Part shown: positions 22,949 to 34,700 of the stretch, in pieces
How the letters are laid out: every line of letters begins with the position of its first letter
Position numbering within the stretch: position 1 is the first letter of the stretch
NCBI RefSeq assembly: GCF_910596095.1
Contig: NC_056546.1
Span: forward strand, 12,611,925-12,675,924
Origin: Thunnus maccoyii
Taxonomy: Eukaryota; Chordata; Actinopteri; Scombriformes; Scombridae
Reading direction: 5' to 3'
DNA: 64,000 nt
Made by a program: the position numbers and the translations under genes
The notes under the pieces: generated by a model
The model's database searches: none
What the model was told of the DNA's origin: nothing
The model's input: the letters and a program-made list of their open reading frames with translations, nothing else

Positions 22949-25644
22949 GTATGTTCAGTAGAGAGATGGAAAGATCTATGGCAAATATTTCCACCTCCAA
23001 TTTGTTTGGTGTTGCAGCAAGCTCTCAGTTTGACAGCTTTATCTTTATTTAAATTCCGTATTTTAAGCACATTTTAAAATATGTCTTAATCCAATTAAAT
23101 TGCTATTAGATAGAAAAAAACACCATATCCTTACCCCACAGTAAAAGCCTACATTAACGGCTTATCTCCAGAAATTGTAAAACAAACAAACAAACAAGAA
23201 AAAAAAAACAAAGTGTAAAATTTGAAACTCGAGATAAATGATTAAAGTGGTACTTTGTAACACATACGATCCTACAAGTGTCACTGGACACCTGATGCGA
23301 CTGTCTCATTGGAGACATGTCTAGGTGTGTATGTAATTTAAGTAAATAATACGTTCAAAGTCAGAAACGAATAAAAATAAGATGATGCTGCCGGTGTTTA
23401 TACACATTATCCTGCTTCAGCATTTTTTCTTTAACAAGGAAACAACCTCTGAGCGAATATGATGGATTTTAATTGCCTCCCACTTTGATTCAAGATACTG
23501 CGTGATTTGAAAAGATCGATGGAAATTAATAAAATTGCGTTAAAAAATATTACAGGCTACCCCATCCCGATCTTAATATTAAGAAAAAAAAGTTTCAGAA
23601 TCACATTTAGATTTTCAAAATAATAGCAGGATCCAGTTAAAGCATGACATTTTTACAATCATTATATGCACTGTTACTGTATATACTGTTTTTTGTTTGT
23701 TTGTTTGTTTGTTTTGTTTTCTTCAAACAGAACTGGGTAAATTGTCATAAAGTTATAAGGGAGCAATGCAGATCCAAGTGGAGGAGGCTGAACACTCAGC
23801 CTCTGTTGAACTGGGCGCAGCTATAAAAAGCAATAATCAGCAATAATGTAATAATTATTTTTGACCATTTCTCTATTAGCAATGAATTGCTCAATGATGA
23901 AATAATAAATAATAATCATAAGATATAATATTTTATTTAAACAACGGTTTAAACGTTTCTTTACGCTTGATTATCATCCACCTGCAGACTGTAAACAGGT
24001 GACGGTGTCCAGGTGGAGACTTGTAGACATCTGCAGAGAATCTATACAACCTGCCTGTGCATGCTTCCTTTAATTAAAACACCAACACTCGACAAAGCCT
24101 GATTCAGTAGTGCGCTCAGAGCGTGTTTGACACGCAGGACAGTTTTAAGAGACTCTGTAGGTTCAGTCTACCTGCAGGATACAGCAAATACATAATATCG
24201 CACCTGGATCGTCCAAGCATTCAAATTATTACTACCATAAAGAAATTTGCTGCCATTTTAAACGAGCTTGTGGGTGAAATCAACGTGTATTTCTCAGTCA
24301 GAACCTAAAAGGCCATTTTCTGTTTTCATCTGTGGGCTAATACAGTTATTGGAAATGAATCAGTCAGCTATAAACTCCATATGATGACCTCATCAAGAGA
24401 CAAAGGGTTCATTCAAAATATCGTCAGATCACCCAAGTATTGACGTGTACCTACCATGCACACTCAACACGGCCCCATTACTGCAAATTAATAGATTAGT
24501 ATGGCATTATTCCTCTGGCACATATCGATCTGTAAACGTCTGCAGCACATTGCGTCAAGTAAGAGCAACGTTCACAGGCCGCTTCGGCTCAGCTTATGAC
24601 CTTGATTTGCGCGCATAAATTGAAAAAATTACCACTCGATAATTTCCATTTGTGCGACATCTTTATGTAAAGGAGAATAGGGAGCGGGGCCAAAATCAGA
24701 TAAAGTAGCCTACATTTGTAGGAACGGGGGCAAACGGACGTGACCGGGGACAGCGCTCAGTGTATTACATTAAAATGGAGAGCTGAATGGGTAATTTTCT
24801 GCCATATCAATGGTTTTAGTGCCAGTTTGGAAACACACAAGTGGGCCCGACCACCTTGCGTAACGCTAGCCTCTTTTCTGCAGCCACTGGCATCTGCTTA
24901 CATGTGTGCAGGACAATTAAAGAATGTTATAGCGCGACTTAAAGGCTGCATTAAAGATTAACGCATTTATTTACAGCATCAAAGGGGGGATTCTGTTATG
25001 AACCATTTCTGGCAGTGGTTCATGAAATGAGGTTCAGATCCCCAACTGAGGTCCTTGAGAGGTTGGCAGAGGATCCCCTGCCAAGACAGAAACCATGTGA
25101 TTCCAGTGATATTTCAATTGAAGCAGTAAGATATGAGTTTAAAATATATTTTTACACCATCACATATGAATAATTTAAGAAATCATGTCAAACAACAAGC
25201 ATCCTCCTTTGGCTCCTTCGGGCAAAAACGTGCCAAAAAGTGAACGTGTGTGAAGAAAAGCTGCAGATCAAACACACTTTTTCACGTTGGCTCTGTGCGT
25301 GAGCAAATGGATCCTGATACAGGCCTTGGTAGAAATCATTAGTATAGTTTCATAATCAGAGGCCAAACAGAAGTGGTGTGAGCACCTCGTGCACCTGCTG
25401 TGACGCGTCAAGGCTCGTGTGTTTGAACAACTCTTTTTGACACTTCTCGGAGAGGAAATCTTGTTTTAAACCCGTATCATTTGCTTTCCTGATTGAATGC
25501 GAGCATCAGATTTTCATCAAAGTTCTATTAAGTGAAACATAGGTTGCGGGGCACCGTCTGATTGGAACAGTTTAAATTTTAATTGTGTTTTTAATTTGAC
25601 ATATAGTTGCTGTGAAGAATGACACTGAAACGCCGAGGGGCGGT
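22351..25644. other. hmx3-hmx2 interval, first part
   Basis: No gene seen. It has a CA repeat at about 22592-22615 and a long compound repeat at 22802-22947. Candidate conserved blocks lie at about 23440-23560 and 24540-24720 (gcgcataaattgaaaaaatt, cgataatttccatttg). Other open frames lack similarity. Confidence 0.4.
22802..22947. repeat. (CT)n-(GT)n compound microsatellite
   Basis: CT-rich with small interruptions to about 22914, then about 16 GT units. Confidence 0.95.
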
Positions 25645-25883
25645 CGATTTTCTTAATTTCTCCCCGAGGAATTGATGAGTCTATCAGGGCAGTAGATTGG
25701 AAAGCCATTAAAACTCAATGGTTAGGTTGTTAATTGGAACTTGATGGATAGGAGCCCTTGGATAGGCTGTACTGATCCAATCTTCCTGACTTTGTGTTTT
25801 CCAATAAATTACCCAGTTCATTTCCACACTCAGATTACATAAATTGTACACCTCCAGGGCTCAGGCGCTCTGCTTGCGTTTAC

Positions 25884-25930
<47 letters not shown>

Positions 25931-26200
25931 TCACACGCGCACACACACATGCGCGCGCAAGGACGCACACAAACCGCCTCCTGAAAAAAGAGCAGGCCCC
26001 GCTTTCTTGAATGAAAATCGAAACATAATCAACGTTTATACTTAGAAAATTTATTGATATCATTTTCTCTGGTAATTTCCTTATTCTAGAGTTGGACACG
26101 CCATATATCATAATACACACGTGTAAAGGGTCTTTGTTTAATATTTATCGAAGCTTGATTCCCAGATCAAAGCGCCTCATAACTTCATCTGTCTCTCTCA
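25645..26200 (+). promoter_or_regulatory. Duplicated noncoding element, copy B (upstream of hmx2)
   Basis: Partner of copy A, 2.1 kb upstream of the hmx2 start and inside the hmx3-hmx2 interval. Shared exact words: attggaaagccatta (25696-25710), aataaattac (25803-25812), acacctccagg (25848-25858), ttagaaaatttattg (26042-26056) and acttcatctgtc (26182-26193). Between the third and fourth words, copy B holds a (TC)n tract (25886-25922) plus CA/GC-rich repeat, where copy A has a different C/T-rich spacer. The element therefore has two conserved halves joined by a variable middle. Confidence 0.75.
25886..25922. repeat. (TC)n within duplicated element copy B
   Basis: Perfect TC run followed by CA/CG-rich dinucleotides to about 25970, filling the variable middle of copy B. 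Confidence 0.9.
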
Positions 26201-26828
26201 GACCTTTCTCTCCTGGTAAAGATCTTGTTCTGTTATTGCGGTAGGGCGGCCATACACCACCTATCATTGTGATAGAGCACGAACTTAGGGCCGCTGCTCG
26301 CTGTTTGGGCCTCGCTGTGCAGGCCTCGGTGAAAACATGGGGGTCGAGGATGAACATTTCCATACTAATAGAGGCAACTATACACTGCCTGCTCGGCCTG
26401 TGCGACCGGGCCCATAAAACGCTAACTCTGACATAAAAAAAAACACAACGTGTAGCCTACAACAATCCATTCTCTGGAGCACAATAGCAGCCTGCTATGT
26501 CCACTATCTCTATGATGAACTAATCTCACTTTGCAAAAGTCGTCTGAAAGTGATGAAAGCGGCTGCACTGACAAAGGTCTTTGTTTGAAAAGAGCGGCAT
26601 ATAAAATAAACCCATTTAACTGTCATTGCAGATTTCACGCCTTATGTGTAACCACCATAAATCCAGCATCCACCCTGATTGTCCTCATATATTTGCCCCC
26701 CCCCCCCCCCCTTTCCTCTCAGTAAAGCCTCCCCTGCGTAAGCGTTTTGTTAAGATCGTTTAGCAGCTGCTGGCCTCGCTGCCAGTTGACGATATTTACG
26801 CGTGGATCCAGATGCTTCAGTCTGGCTG

Positions 26829-26890
26829 CTATGATGATGATGATGATGATGACGACAGAATCTGCTGTCAACATCATCATCATCATCACC
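26829..26890. repeat. Triplet-repeat foldback (ATG)n ... (CAT)n
   Basis: An ATG tract is followed 6 nt later by its inverse complement. Arms of about 23 nt (26836-26858 and 26865-26887, two mismatches) could form a hairpin. Confidence 0.7.
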
Positions 26891-27122
26891 ATCAGCACCA
26901 CCACCGTCCACAGTCGTCGTCTTCTTCTCCCCTTTTTTTCCCCATCCTCTCTTAATACCAAATGCCGGTTGTGTAGCTACCGGGAAGGGGCGCTGACATG
27001 ATGATTAAAGCTGACCATTTGTAATGTGTCTGGGGCTCCCTTACAAAGCAGTAAAAGAGGGATAATGTGCCTCGAACCGCCAGCTCAAGCCCCGCAGCTG
27101 TCCCGCAGCCAGACACAACCAC

Positions 27123-27124
<2 letters not shown>

Positions 27125-27167
<43 letters not shown>
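27125..27167. repeat. (GA)n microsatellite
   Basis: About 20 GA units, 1.1 kb before the hmx2 start. Confidence 0.9.
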
Positions 27168-27170
<3 letters not shown>

Positions 27171-28010
27171 ACTGAGTATGGGTGGTGAAGTTGGGAGGAG
27201 GGCGGTGGTGGGAAGCGCGCCCCCCTCTTCTCTCAAACACACACACGCGTGCGCCTCAGCCCCCACCCCCCCACCACCACCACCTCCAATCAATTAGTCA
27301 ATCAATTAGCCGGCCTCCACTCCACGCGCGGTCATCACGAGGCAGATTAGCTCAGTAATGATCAAATTAATTCTTAATCGCAGATAATGGACGCGGAATG
27401 AGTTTATTATTTTCAGGAAAAATGAGTTAGGCCTCTGTATTAGTTCCAAAGCTGTATGCGTTTTACCGTCACCCGGACAATTTAGCATGCATAGGATAAT
27501 AGAAAAAGCCGACATGACAGTTCTTGCATGAGGTCATGCTCAGTTGAGTGAACCTTTCTTTGGTTGTTAAGGTAAGATAACAGACATGTTATTTTCACGA
27601 GTCACACCAGACTTTTAAAAAGATATCAGCGTGGCACATTTAAGCCACAAAAATGATTTTCAAGACTGATAAATGTTATGTTTTAGCATAATTATTCCTT
27701 TTCATAACCATATTAGTCCGTAATAGTGTTGAGTAATGGACATTGCCCCTCTTGTTTAATTTGAAATACTTTACACAACCTATATTGCATTTTTTATGGA
27801 ATCTGTGCAGTAAAAAATAAAATAAAAAGTAGCCTAAAGGTTTCTTCTGGCGTGTTTTGACAGGTTGTAATAATTTAAATGTTGTAAGCACAACTGAATG
27901 CAGGAATGAGCTCTGCTGCTCTTCTTCGGCTCTCTCGCTCTCATCCCATCACAAAACGTTGACAGGAGTTTGAAATTTCCGGGCTTATGTCGGAGTCTGG
28001 GATTGGCCCA

Positions 28011-28232
28011 GGAGGAGCTTACCTACATGCAAATTAGGCAACGCAGCCTTGCTGCCTCTGATCCAGAGCGTGAGGAGGAGGACCAGGAATACACTCATGT
28101 TCCCCGAGCTCTAGAAAAAACACCTCCAACTCCTCCAATGTAAAACTCCACAATTAAACAGGCTAGGGGGAAAAAGGAGGACAAAAGACGCGTTCGTATT
28201 TTTTTTTACGCACCAATCGTGTAGAAACCAAT
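28011..28232 (+). promoter_or_regulatory. Candidate hmx2 proximal promoter (CCAAT boxes and octamer)
   Basis: Within 280 bp of the hmx2 ATG lie ATTGG at 28012-28016, the POU octamer atgcaaat at 28027-28034, and CCAAT at 28213-28217 and 28228-28232. The last CCAAT shares accaataac with the CCAAT site before hmx3. The assignment rests on position and motif only. Confidence 0.35.
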
Positions 28233-28280
28233 AACGGAATACAAGGGACAGACAGATTCAGTCAATACTTCAATACTGGT

Positions 28281-28295
28281 ATGAAGCGAGAATGA
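28281..28295 (+). promoter_or_regulatory. Minimal upstream ORF overlapping the hmx2 start codon
   Basis: ATG AAG CGA GAA TGA: four codons, with the stop TGA at 28293-28295 overlapping the hmx2 ATG at 28292-28294 (ATGA). If the hmx2 5' leader includes it, ribosomes ending here sit directly on the hmx2 start. That arrangement is known to lower or condition translation through reinitiation. The upstream ATG has G at -3 and A at +4. The transcription start was not mapped, so inclusion in the mRNA is inferred from closeness (11 nt). Confidence 0.6.
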
Positions 28296-29819
28296 GTAGC
28301 GCAGAAGACAGCGGGAGCAAGTGCTCGTCGGGCCCGATTTCCAGCTTTACCATCCAGTCGATTTTAGGCACGCCGTCGGATGCGCCGCGCTCCGGGACCA
28401 AGGAGCTCTCCAAGGGAGCGCCGCCGGCGCCGCGGAGGCGCTCCCTGTCTGTGTCCTCAGAGGAGGAGTGCAGCGGCGGGGAGGACTCAGCAGACTGCTT
28501 CTGCTCCGACACGGGTCACAGCGAGCCATGCACCCAGCACCAAGCCCATAACTTCTCATGTTTAGGTGAGGGATATTTTATTATTACTATTATTATTGTT
28601 ATTATTATTGTTATTAAATTATTATGCTATTATAATTATTTTACAGAAAAGTGAATGATATCTAGTGGTACAAAATAATAATTAAATTTACTACTTTACC
28701 TTTTCATTACCACACTTCTTGTTGATTTATTTACTGTCTAAGATGGCCTGAAAGTAAATAAAAATAACCAGGCCTGTCGTTTTATGTTTTTGTTTGCACT
28801 TCAGCTCACATATCATTAGCTTGTGTTTGTGACTGTCACACTCACATGCAGCCCCTCCACCTCCACTTGTTTGCCATGTGTAGGCTATCACCGCTGCAGC
28901 AGCGGAAGAGTGGAGGGTCAAATAATTAGCCCTCTGTCTTTCTCTCTCATTTCAAATTTAATTGAGCCTGCTAATTGATGAAACATGTTTCCAAAATGGC
29001 TGCACTACACGTCGTCAATTGAGCGTTAAATAGAGCGGGATTTAATTAATAGTTTACTGTACACCGAGTATACTCGTACTGGATTGTTTATTTAAAAAGT
29101 CACCGGCTTTCAGAAAGTCAGAGTTCACACTCGACGGACTCTCAAACCGAGTAGCTTATGTTAAAAAAAAAAGTAAAATGATTTTTCTCCTGTCGCCTGG
29201 TTTAAAAAGCATGCTTTAAACATATGTGGCTTATGATTTTCATCATCTCCTACTCTCCTGCTGGCATTCAGGTCCCGCTAAAGGACTTCTGTCTGGAAAT
29301 GACGGGCTCGCTCGGCGGCCGCACCTGCCGCAGCCTCTGCTGCAGGATTACAAGGAGGAGCAGGAGAGACCGTGCCATCAAATGTCACCTCTGTCGGAGG
29401 AGAGACAGACAGACGGTGCGGACAAGCAGGGCAACTCGGCCAAGAAGAAGACGCGCACGGTTTTCTCCCGGAGTCAGGTGTACCAGCTGGAGTCCACCTT
29501 CGACATGAAGCGGTACCTGAGCAGCTCGGAGCGGGCCTGCTTAGCCTCCAGCCTGCAGCTGACGGAGACTCAGGTCAAGACGTGGTTTCAGAACAGGAGG
29601 AACAAATGGAAACGGCAGCTCTCAGCTGAACTGGAGGCGGCCAACATGGCCCACGCCTCCGCACAGACACTAGTGGGGATGCCGCTGGTTTTCAGAGATA
29701 ACTCCTTACTGCGTGTTCCAGTTCCCCGGTCTATCGCCTTTCCGACGCCCCTGTACTACCCGGGGAGCAACCTGCCAGCGCTACCTTTATACAACCTGTA
29801 TAACAAGATTGAGTACTGA
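28292..29819 (+). CDS. hmx2: Homeobox transcription factor Hmx2 (Nkx5.2), two coding exons
   Basis: Nuclear DNA-binding factor of the HMX/NKX5 family, known to act with Hmx3 in vestibular and hypothalamic development. Exons 28292-28565 and 29272-29819 join in phase 1 (exon 1 ends TTA G before gtgag; the acceptor is ggcattcag) to give 273 aa. Residues 19-25 (FTIQSIL) form an Eh1-like motif. A Ser/Glu-rich segment, [20 protein letters not shown], follows and is typical of HMX2. The homeodomain is residues 149-208, with W48 at 196. Homeodomain position 47 is Thr (QVKTWFQN), as in other HMX2 proteins, where Hmx3 has Ile. The post-homeodomain segment is [17 protein letters not shown], and the C-terminus ends [10 protein letters not shown]. 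The start has A at -3 and is overlapped by the stop of a 4-codon upstream ORF (28281-28295). Confidence 0.96.
28566..29271 (+). other. hmx2: hmx2 intron 1
   Basis: A 706-bp phase-1 intron with donor gtgag and acceptor ctggcattcag. The 5' end is an ATT/TTA-rich low-complexity stretch (about 28576-28640). The middle (about 28950-29050) holds AATTGA/TTAATTAAT-type homeodomain motifs and could be regulatory. No other gene is seen. Confidence 0.88.
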
Positions 29820-30281
29820 TTGACTCTACAGTATGTTCACCACTGCAGTCCACGTAAAAACATATTACAAAACAATACATTCCTATAAGTGTCTCGACAT
29901 AACCCCTGTATATTGATTGTATCACTTTATTTGTTGAGGAAATTCTTATTATGCAGCAACTGTACGTCTCACAAGAAAGCAATCAAGCTTCCCTATATGT
30001 ATAAAATACACCATGTGTATAATTAATTATAATAATTTTGTACTTTTTATTTTATTTTTGTTCTCTTCCTCATTACTGATAAAATATTGGAGTTTAGCCT
30101 TCATATCACAAGAAATGCGTTTACACTGTTTTTTTTTTTTTTAAAATCCATAATTGGTTTGTCAGATATTTTGCAAAGCATCAGTCATTTTATTTCACCT
30201 GACATGAACCCTAATGCTGACAGGAAAAACATCATTGTTTCTATTCTGTAATTTAGACCTTCAAGAATAACCTTCTCATTC

Positions 30282-30287
30282 AATAAA
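30282..30287 (+). terminator. hmx2: hmx2 polyadenylation signal
   Basis: AATAAA about 460 nt after the hmx2 stop, followed by a TG/T-rich stretch suited to cleavage. The intervening 3' UTR is AT-rich with no other open frame of note. Confidence 0.5.
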
Positions 30288-30305
30288 TTTTCTATTTCAG
30301 TGAAA

Positions 30306-30576
30306 ATTGGGTTTGCTTGGTTTTATTTCATGCACTTTTTTGTGTACTTATATATATAAAAAAATAACTATTGATATAGTTAATTTTTTTGTTAACACAA
30401 AATGTGCAAACACTTATGGCAGTTGTAAACAAGGCTAACATTACTTGACACTGAAGAGCAAACAAACAGTACACAAATTAATTATATTACAAACATGGGA
30501 CATAATTCAAGTGTAATAGTCCAGTGTGATTATCTCGATGTGTTAATAGCTAATCATGAAGTCAGAAATGAAAGGT

Positions 30577-30607
<31 letters not shown>

Positions 30608-33520
30608 AAAAGGTTTTTATTAGAGGTGTTTAAAACTAAGTATATCTGTGATTTAACTGTGGAAAAAACATGGAAGACACTGATGTAAATTAACTTAATT
30701 AACCTTGCTGTTGGCTCGCATATACATCTCATTATTACATTAAATAATATTATATGGTTCTTGACAGGTGGATTTTAATTGCAGCTTGAATTTGTGGAGG
30801 GAAAAAGCTGCATTTGTAAGGATGCAATGCAGTCTTCTTTCTGCATGACTCATACTGTAGCTTCCATATTTGTTTGTTCCTATGCACACTAGCATACAAG
30901 CAGAACAAAATACCACAGTGTTTCTAAAATTGCAGATGTTTTCATTATTCAAAGAGTTTTAAGGCACGCTTTCAGGTACATTTTTAATTCATAAACACTG
31001 CTAGTAGCCGCAGCGCTCTGCTGTAAATCAAAAGGTGGATGACCTGAGTTGCTGTCTTATAAAGGTAATGCAGAGGTAACTATAGAAGCAGGTAAAACAC
31101 ATTCCAGGGTGGAAAAGAGACGCACACCATCACAAGCCAATCATGCCTCTGGGCGGGATTTTCTCTCATTTGAAGTCTGCGTCTTATAGCTCTCAAGCAT
31201 CAGGCCTTGTAAGAGGAAACCTTATAATAAAGAGGCATATTGTCAAAGTTCAAGATTCTTGTCGTCATTGATCGAAGCTTTTTTCCATTTGTGAAAAAAG
31301 AGAAAAGAGCAGCAGTATGTCTTGTTAATTCAATTTAGATTTTCAAATGATCCGGTGTACCGACACGTTGTCAAAGTTCAATTTATTAATTCAATACATG
31401 CAAATATCAAACACAAGGCTGAATAGAGGCTGCACACACACACACACGCACTCAAACACACATACACTCACACACACACAAATGTCCCGTGGTTGATGGG
31501 GAGCGATAAAACCATGTCATTTGCCAGCTTTTCTTGGGTGTCACATCATGTACAGTACAAGGGACCCCCCTCCCACCCCCCCCCCACCCATCCTCTCTAC
31601 CCATCCCACCAATCTCTCAGTGTGTGCTAATGGCTGCATTACCTAGCAGAATCAGGACTAGCTAGGCTCTGCTGCCCTGCAGATTATGCCTGACCCAATT
31701 TCTGCAACAGCCGCCCTGTGTTTCTGGGAAAATGGATAGCGTTAGTTAGACAACAGCGGTGATTTATGGGTAACTCCAGCACCAGCGAAGAGGTGAGATG
31801 CAGGAGGATGAATTTGTGACAGATAGGAGAGGGAGAGAAAAGAGAGGAAGAGGGAGAGAGGGATGGGGGACCGTAACGCTTATGAAAAGGAGCAATAGCT
31901 TTGGTTGAATGAAGCTGTTTATTAGTTTCCAAGTGGTCATTATGTCATCAGGTGTGACGGCAATGTGCCGCTCTTTTGGATGGATGTTTGCACCCCACTG
32001 ACTTGTAGGGAAATCTGCATGACCTGTCACCTGAGGTTGTTTGATTTACAAGACAGGCAGAGAGAGAGATGTGTGGAGATGCAGCGATGAGCACGGGAGA
32101 GAATAGGAGCCAGAGAGAGAAAGTGAAAGAGGGGAATAGGTGGGGGCGGAGGAGGGGTTTGATGTAACTATGTATCACTGCAATGGCAGGTGTGAATTAC
32201 AAATTTTAATAGCAGGGCAATGAAAATGATTTGAAGTGGTTTAAACTGCAAAGAGACAGCGACTGGCATGGTGATGAAGATTTGTTGAGATGATGTGTTG
32301 TGCCTTAGGATTCATCAAACCTGCCTGGTAAGGTGAAAAGCAAGTGTAATTCACTCTGTGGTATAATTTATGATGGGAGTAATGGAAACTGTGGGCTACA
32401 CACAGTGTGGAGAGGGAGAGGCAAAGACAGAGAGCACTCGGCAAATTGATTCTCAGAATAGTTTTTAGAGCATATTTACAGGATCATAATGAATTATACT
32501 AAAACCTCCGGATATCGCCTCTTTTACATCTTGAGATAAAACGATGTAGATCAAAACTAACTTAATAGAGACCCTATTAAATTTAAACAGACTGCAACAA
32601 CATTATCTATCACTTACTTTTGGGTTATTTATAATGTTCCCTTCCAATATTTGAAAAACTCTTTTTCTTTTTTTTACATATTCCATCCAGGGCTTTTCAA
32701 CTATCTCTTAACATATTTACTGCCATTTGATTTAAAGAGGGTATGTGTGGCTTCATATTAGAGTTGGAAGGTTATGAAGTATAGCGCCACGAGCAGATGC
32801 AGAGCCTCGGGTCTGCCCCAAGACAAGAGTTTTAAAAGCGATCGCAATGCATTAAGCCAGACAACTCTCAAGACCTGTTTGCTCCCTAAATGAATTTGAG
32901 GGGAGTGTAACAAGGTTTTTGAGGCAGGCCCTGTCATCCGCTGGCTTTAACCAGCTTCTGTATTTATGGGTTAATGGTTAAAAAGGAGAGCTTGGACCAG
33001 AAGTGATTTTTCATGATTCTGTTTTATATCAACTGGAAATGAAGGAGCTGAAGGGAAATTGTGTTTGTCCCCCCTCCACCCCCCATTCCCCAGTCACCAC
33101 CCCTTCTCCTTAACAGGGGAGGAATATGCTACCAGGCACACTGAAATGGCAAATATATAGACAAAGTATATTAAGTAAAATATGGTAAAACCATTGCTTT
33201 TGTTGTTTTTGGGGAAATGATTTAAGGTACCTCCAACAATCCTATGCAAATGGAATAAATATGTATATAAATACATTTGGTACAATCTAAAACAAAGAAT
33301 GGGTCTGAGAACTTTTTTAGTCTTAAAATCTATTTATTTCAACTCATGATATTGTAACTGACAGTATCAACATGACTATATATTTTAAAACTCAAACTCA
33401 AGCACAAACAGATCTGTTATTTGAACTACAATGAAAGCTTTTCCATCTCCAAGTTAAACTCCCCAAGATCAATATTTAACCAAAAATCTGGATTAGGGCT
33501 TTAATGGCAAAATCATCATT
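30306..33520. other. Noncoding downstream of hmx2
   Basis: No coding exon recognised. There is a CA-rich repeat at about 31432-31481. Candidate conserved blocks lie at about 31100-31260, 31915-32050 and 32750-32990 (low repeat content, balanced composition). The (TTTG)n-rich stretch at about 30576-30610 is simple sequence. Confidence 0.4.
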
Positions 33521-33766
33521 GTTAGATAATAATAATAAATAATACATTTAATTCATACCATAGTTTTCATTCATAGTGAATGTGCTATTAAGTGCTATAG
33601 TATTAATAGCATAGAACACACAACATAAAGAAAATATTAATGAGAGTTAAGATGAAAAAGCTTTCCTGAATAGAAAGGTTTGTCGGCCTTTTTTAAAAGA
33701 GTCTAGGGTCTGTGCTGCCCTTGGATGGTTAGGAAGGCTGTTCCTCAAGCAGCAGAGCAGAAAGCT

Positions 33767-34700
33767 CTATCCCCCCATGGTGCGGAGCTTGGTACTTAGT
33801 GCCCAGAGTAGCAAGCTGCTGGCAGATCTGAGGGTGCAGGTGGAGGTTTGTGGTATGATCAGTTCCTGTAGGTAGGGAGGCACATGTCCGTTGATGGATT
33901 TGTATGTGAGTAGCAGGAGTTTGTAGTCAATCCTGAATGAGACAGGGAGGCGGTGCAATAAAAACAGAATTGGTATGTTCATGTTTTCGCACTCTCATCA
34001 GGATCCTGGCAGTGCTGTTCGGAATGTACTGGAGCTTCTGGATGCTCCTGCCAGGGATTCCTGTGAAGAGCACATTGTAGTAGTCCAGTCTTGAGGAGAT
34101 AAAGGTGTGGACAAGTTTCTCTGCATCTGAGAGGGTTAGAGAGGAGCAGACTTTAGAAATGACTATGAGATAGTAGAAAGTGGTTTTGCACAGATGGCTT
34201 ATATGGTCATCAAAAGTCAGCTGAGGATTGAACCTAACACCCAGATTAGTGACTTAGGAGGAAAGGGGGATGTCCTGCCCATCAAAGTAAGATGAGGTAT
34301 GGGGAATGACTGAAACTGGTGTGGAGTGCCAACAAGGAGATCTTCAGTTTTGCTGCTGTTTAACTGGAGGAAATTTGTGCTCATCCAGTCCTTTATCTCC
34401 TTAAGACAGGTGCTGAGGCGTGACATGTCTGCAGAAGGGCTTGGAGCAGTTTCAATATACAGCTGGGTATTATCCCAGCTGTATATTGTCTGCTGATGAC
34501 ACGTCCAAGGGGGAGCATGTAGAGAGTAAACAGGATGGGGCTGAGGACCGATCCTTGTGGAACACCACAGGTAACAGGGAGCGATCTAGATCTGCATCCT
34601 CCTGAGACATACATAACTGCAAACCTCTTAAGAGCAGAGTCTGACAGTCCAATGGTAGTGTGGAGGTGCTGTAAGAGGATCGTGTGATCCACAGTGTCAA
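33767..34700 (-). pseudogene. LINE reverse transcriptase and C-terminal remnants
   Basis: Separate frames carry DHTILLQHL and CGVPQGSVLSPILFTLYM (the conserved GVPQGSVLGP-type block, about 34566-34520). KEIKDWMSTNFLQLNSSKTE lies at about 34400-34340, and the L2 C-terminal motif near 33950-33860. The catalytic YADD region is disrupted by a perfect hairpin (34453-34488). It is clearly dead. Confidence 0.75.
34453..34488. repeat. Perfect 15-bp inverted repeat at the LINE YADD site
   Basis: Arms caatatacagctggg (34453-34467) and its inverse complement (34474-34488) flank a 6-nt loop, tattat. It sits where the catalytic Asp-Asp pair of the reverse transcriptase should be encoded. Confidence 0.8.

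Larger units (their letters stand above)
26201..28010. other. hmx2 proximal upstream region, noncoding
   Basis: Contains a C-run (26696-26712), an ATG/CAT triplet foldback (26829-26890), a (GA)n tract (27125-27167) and a block at about 27285-27430 dense in caattag/attaatt motifs (ccaatcaattagtcaatcaa, gatcaaattaattcttaatc). That block looks like homeodomain-bound regulatory DNA. No gene seen. Confidence 0.45.

Noticed and set aside
29224..29629. Other-frame ORFs over hmx2 exon 2
   Set aside because: Frame shadows; their similarity to the hmx3 shadow frames comes only from the shared homeobox nucleotides.
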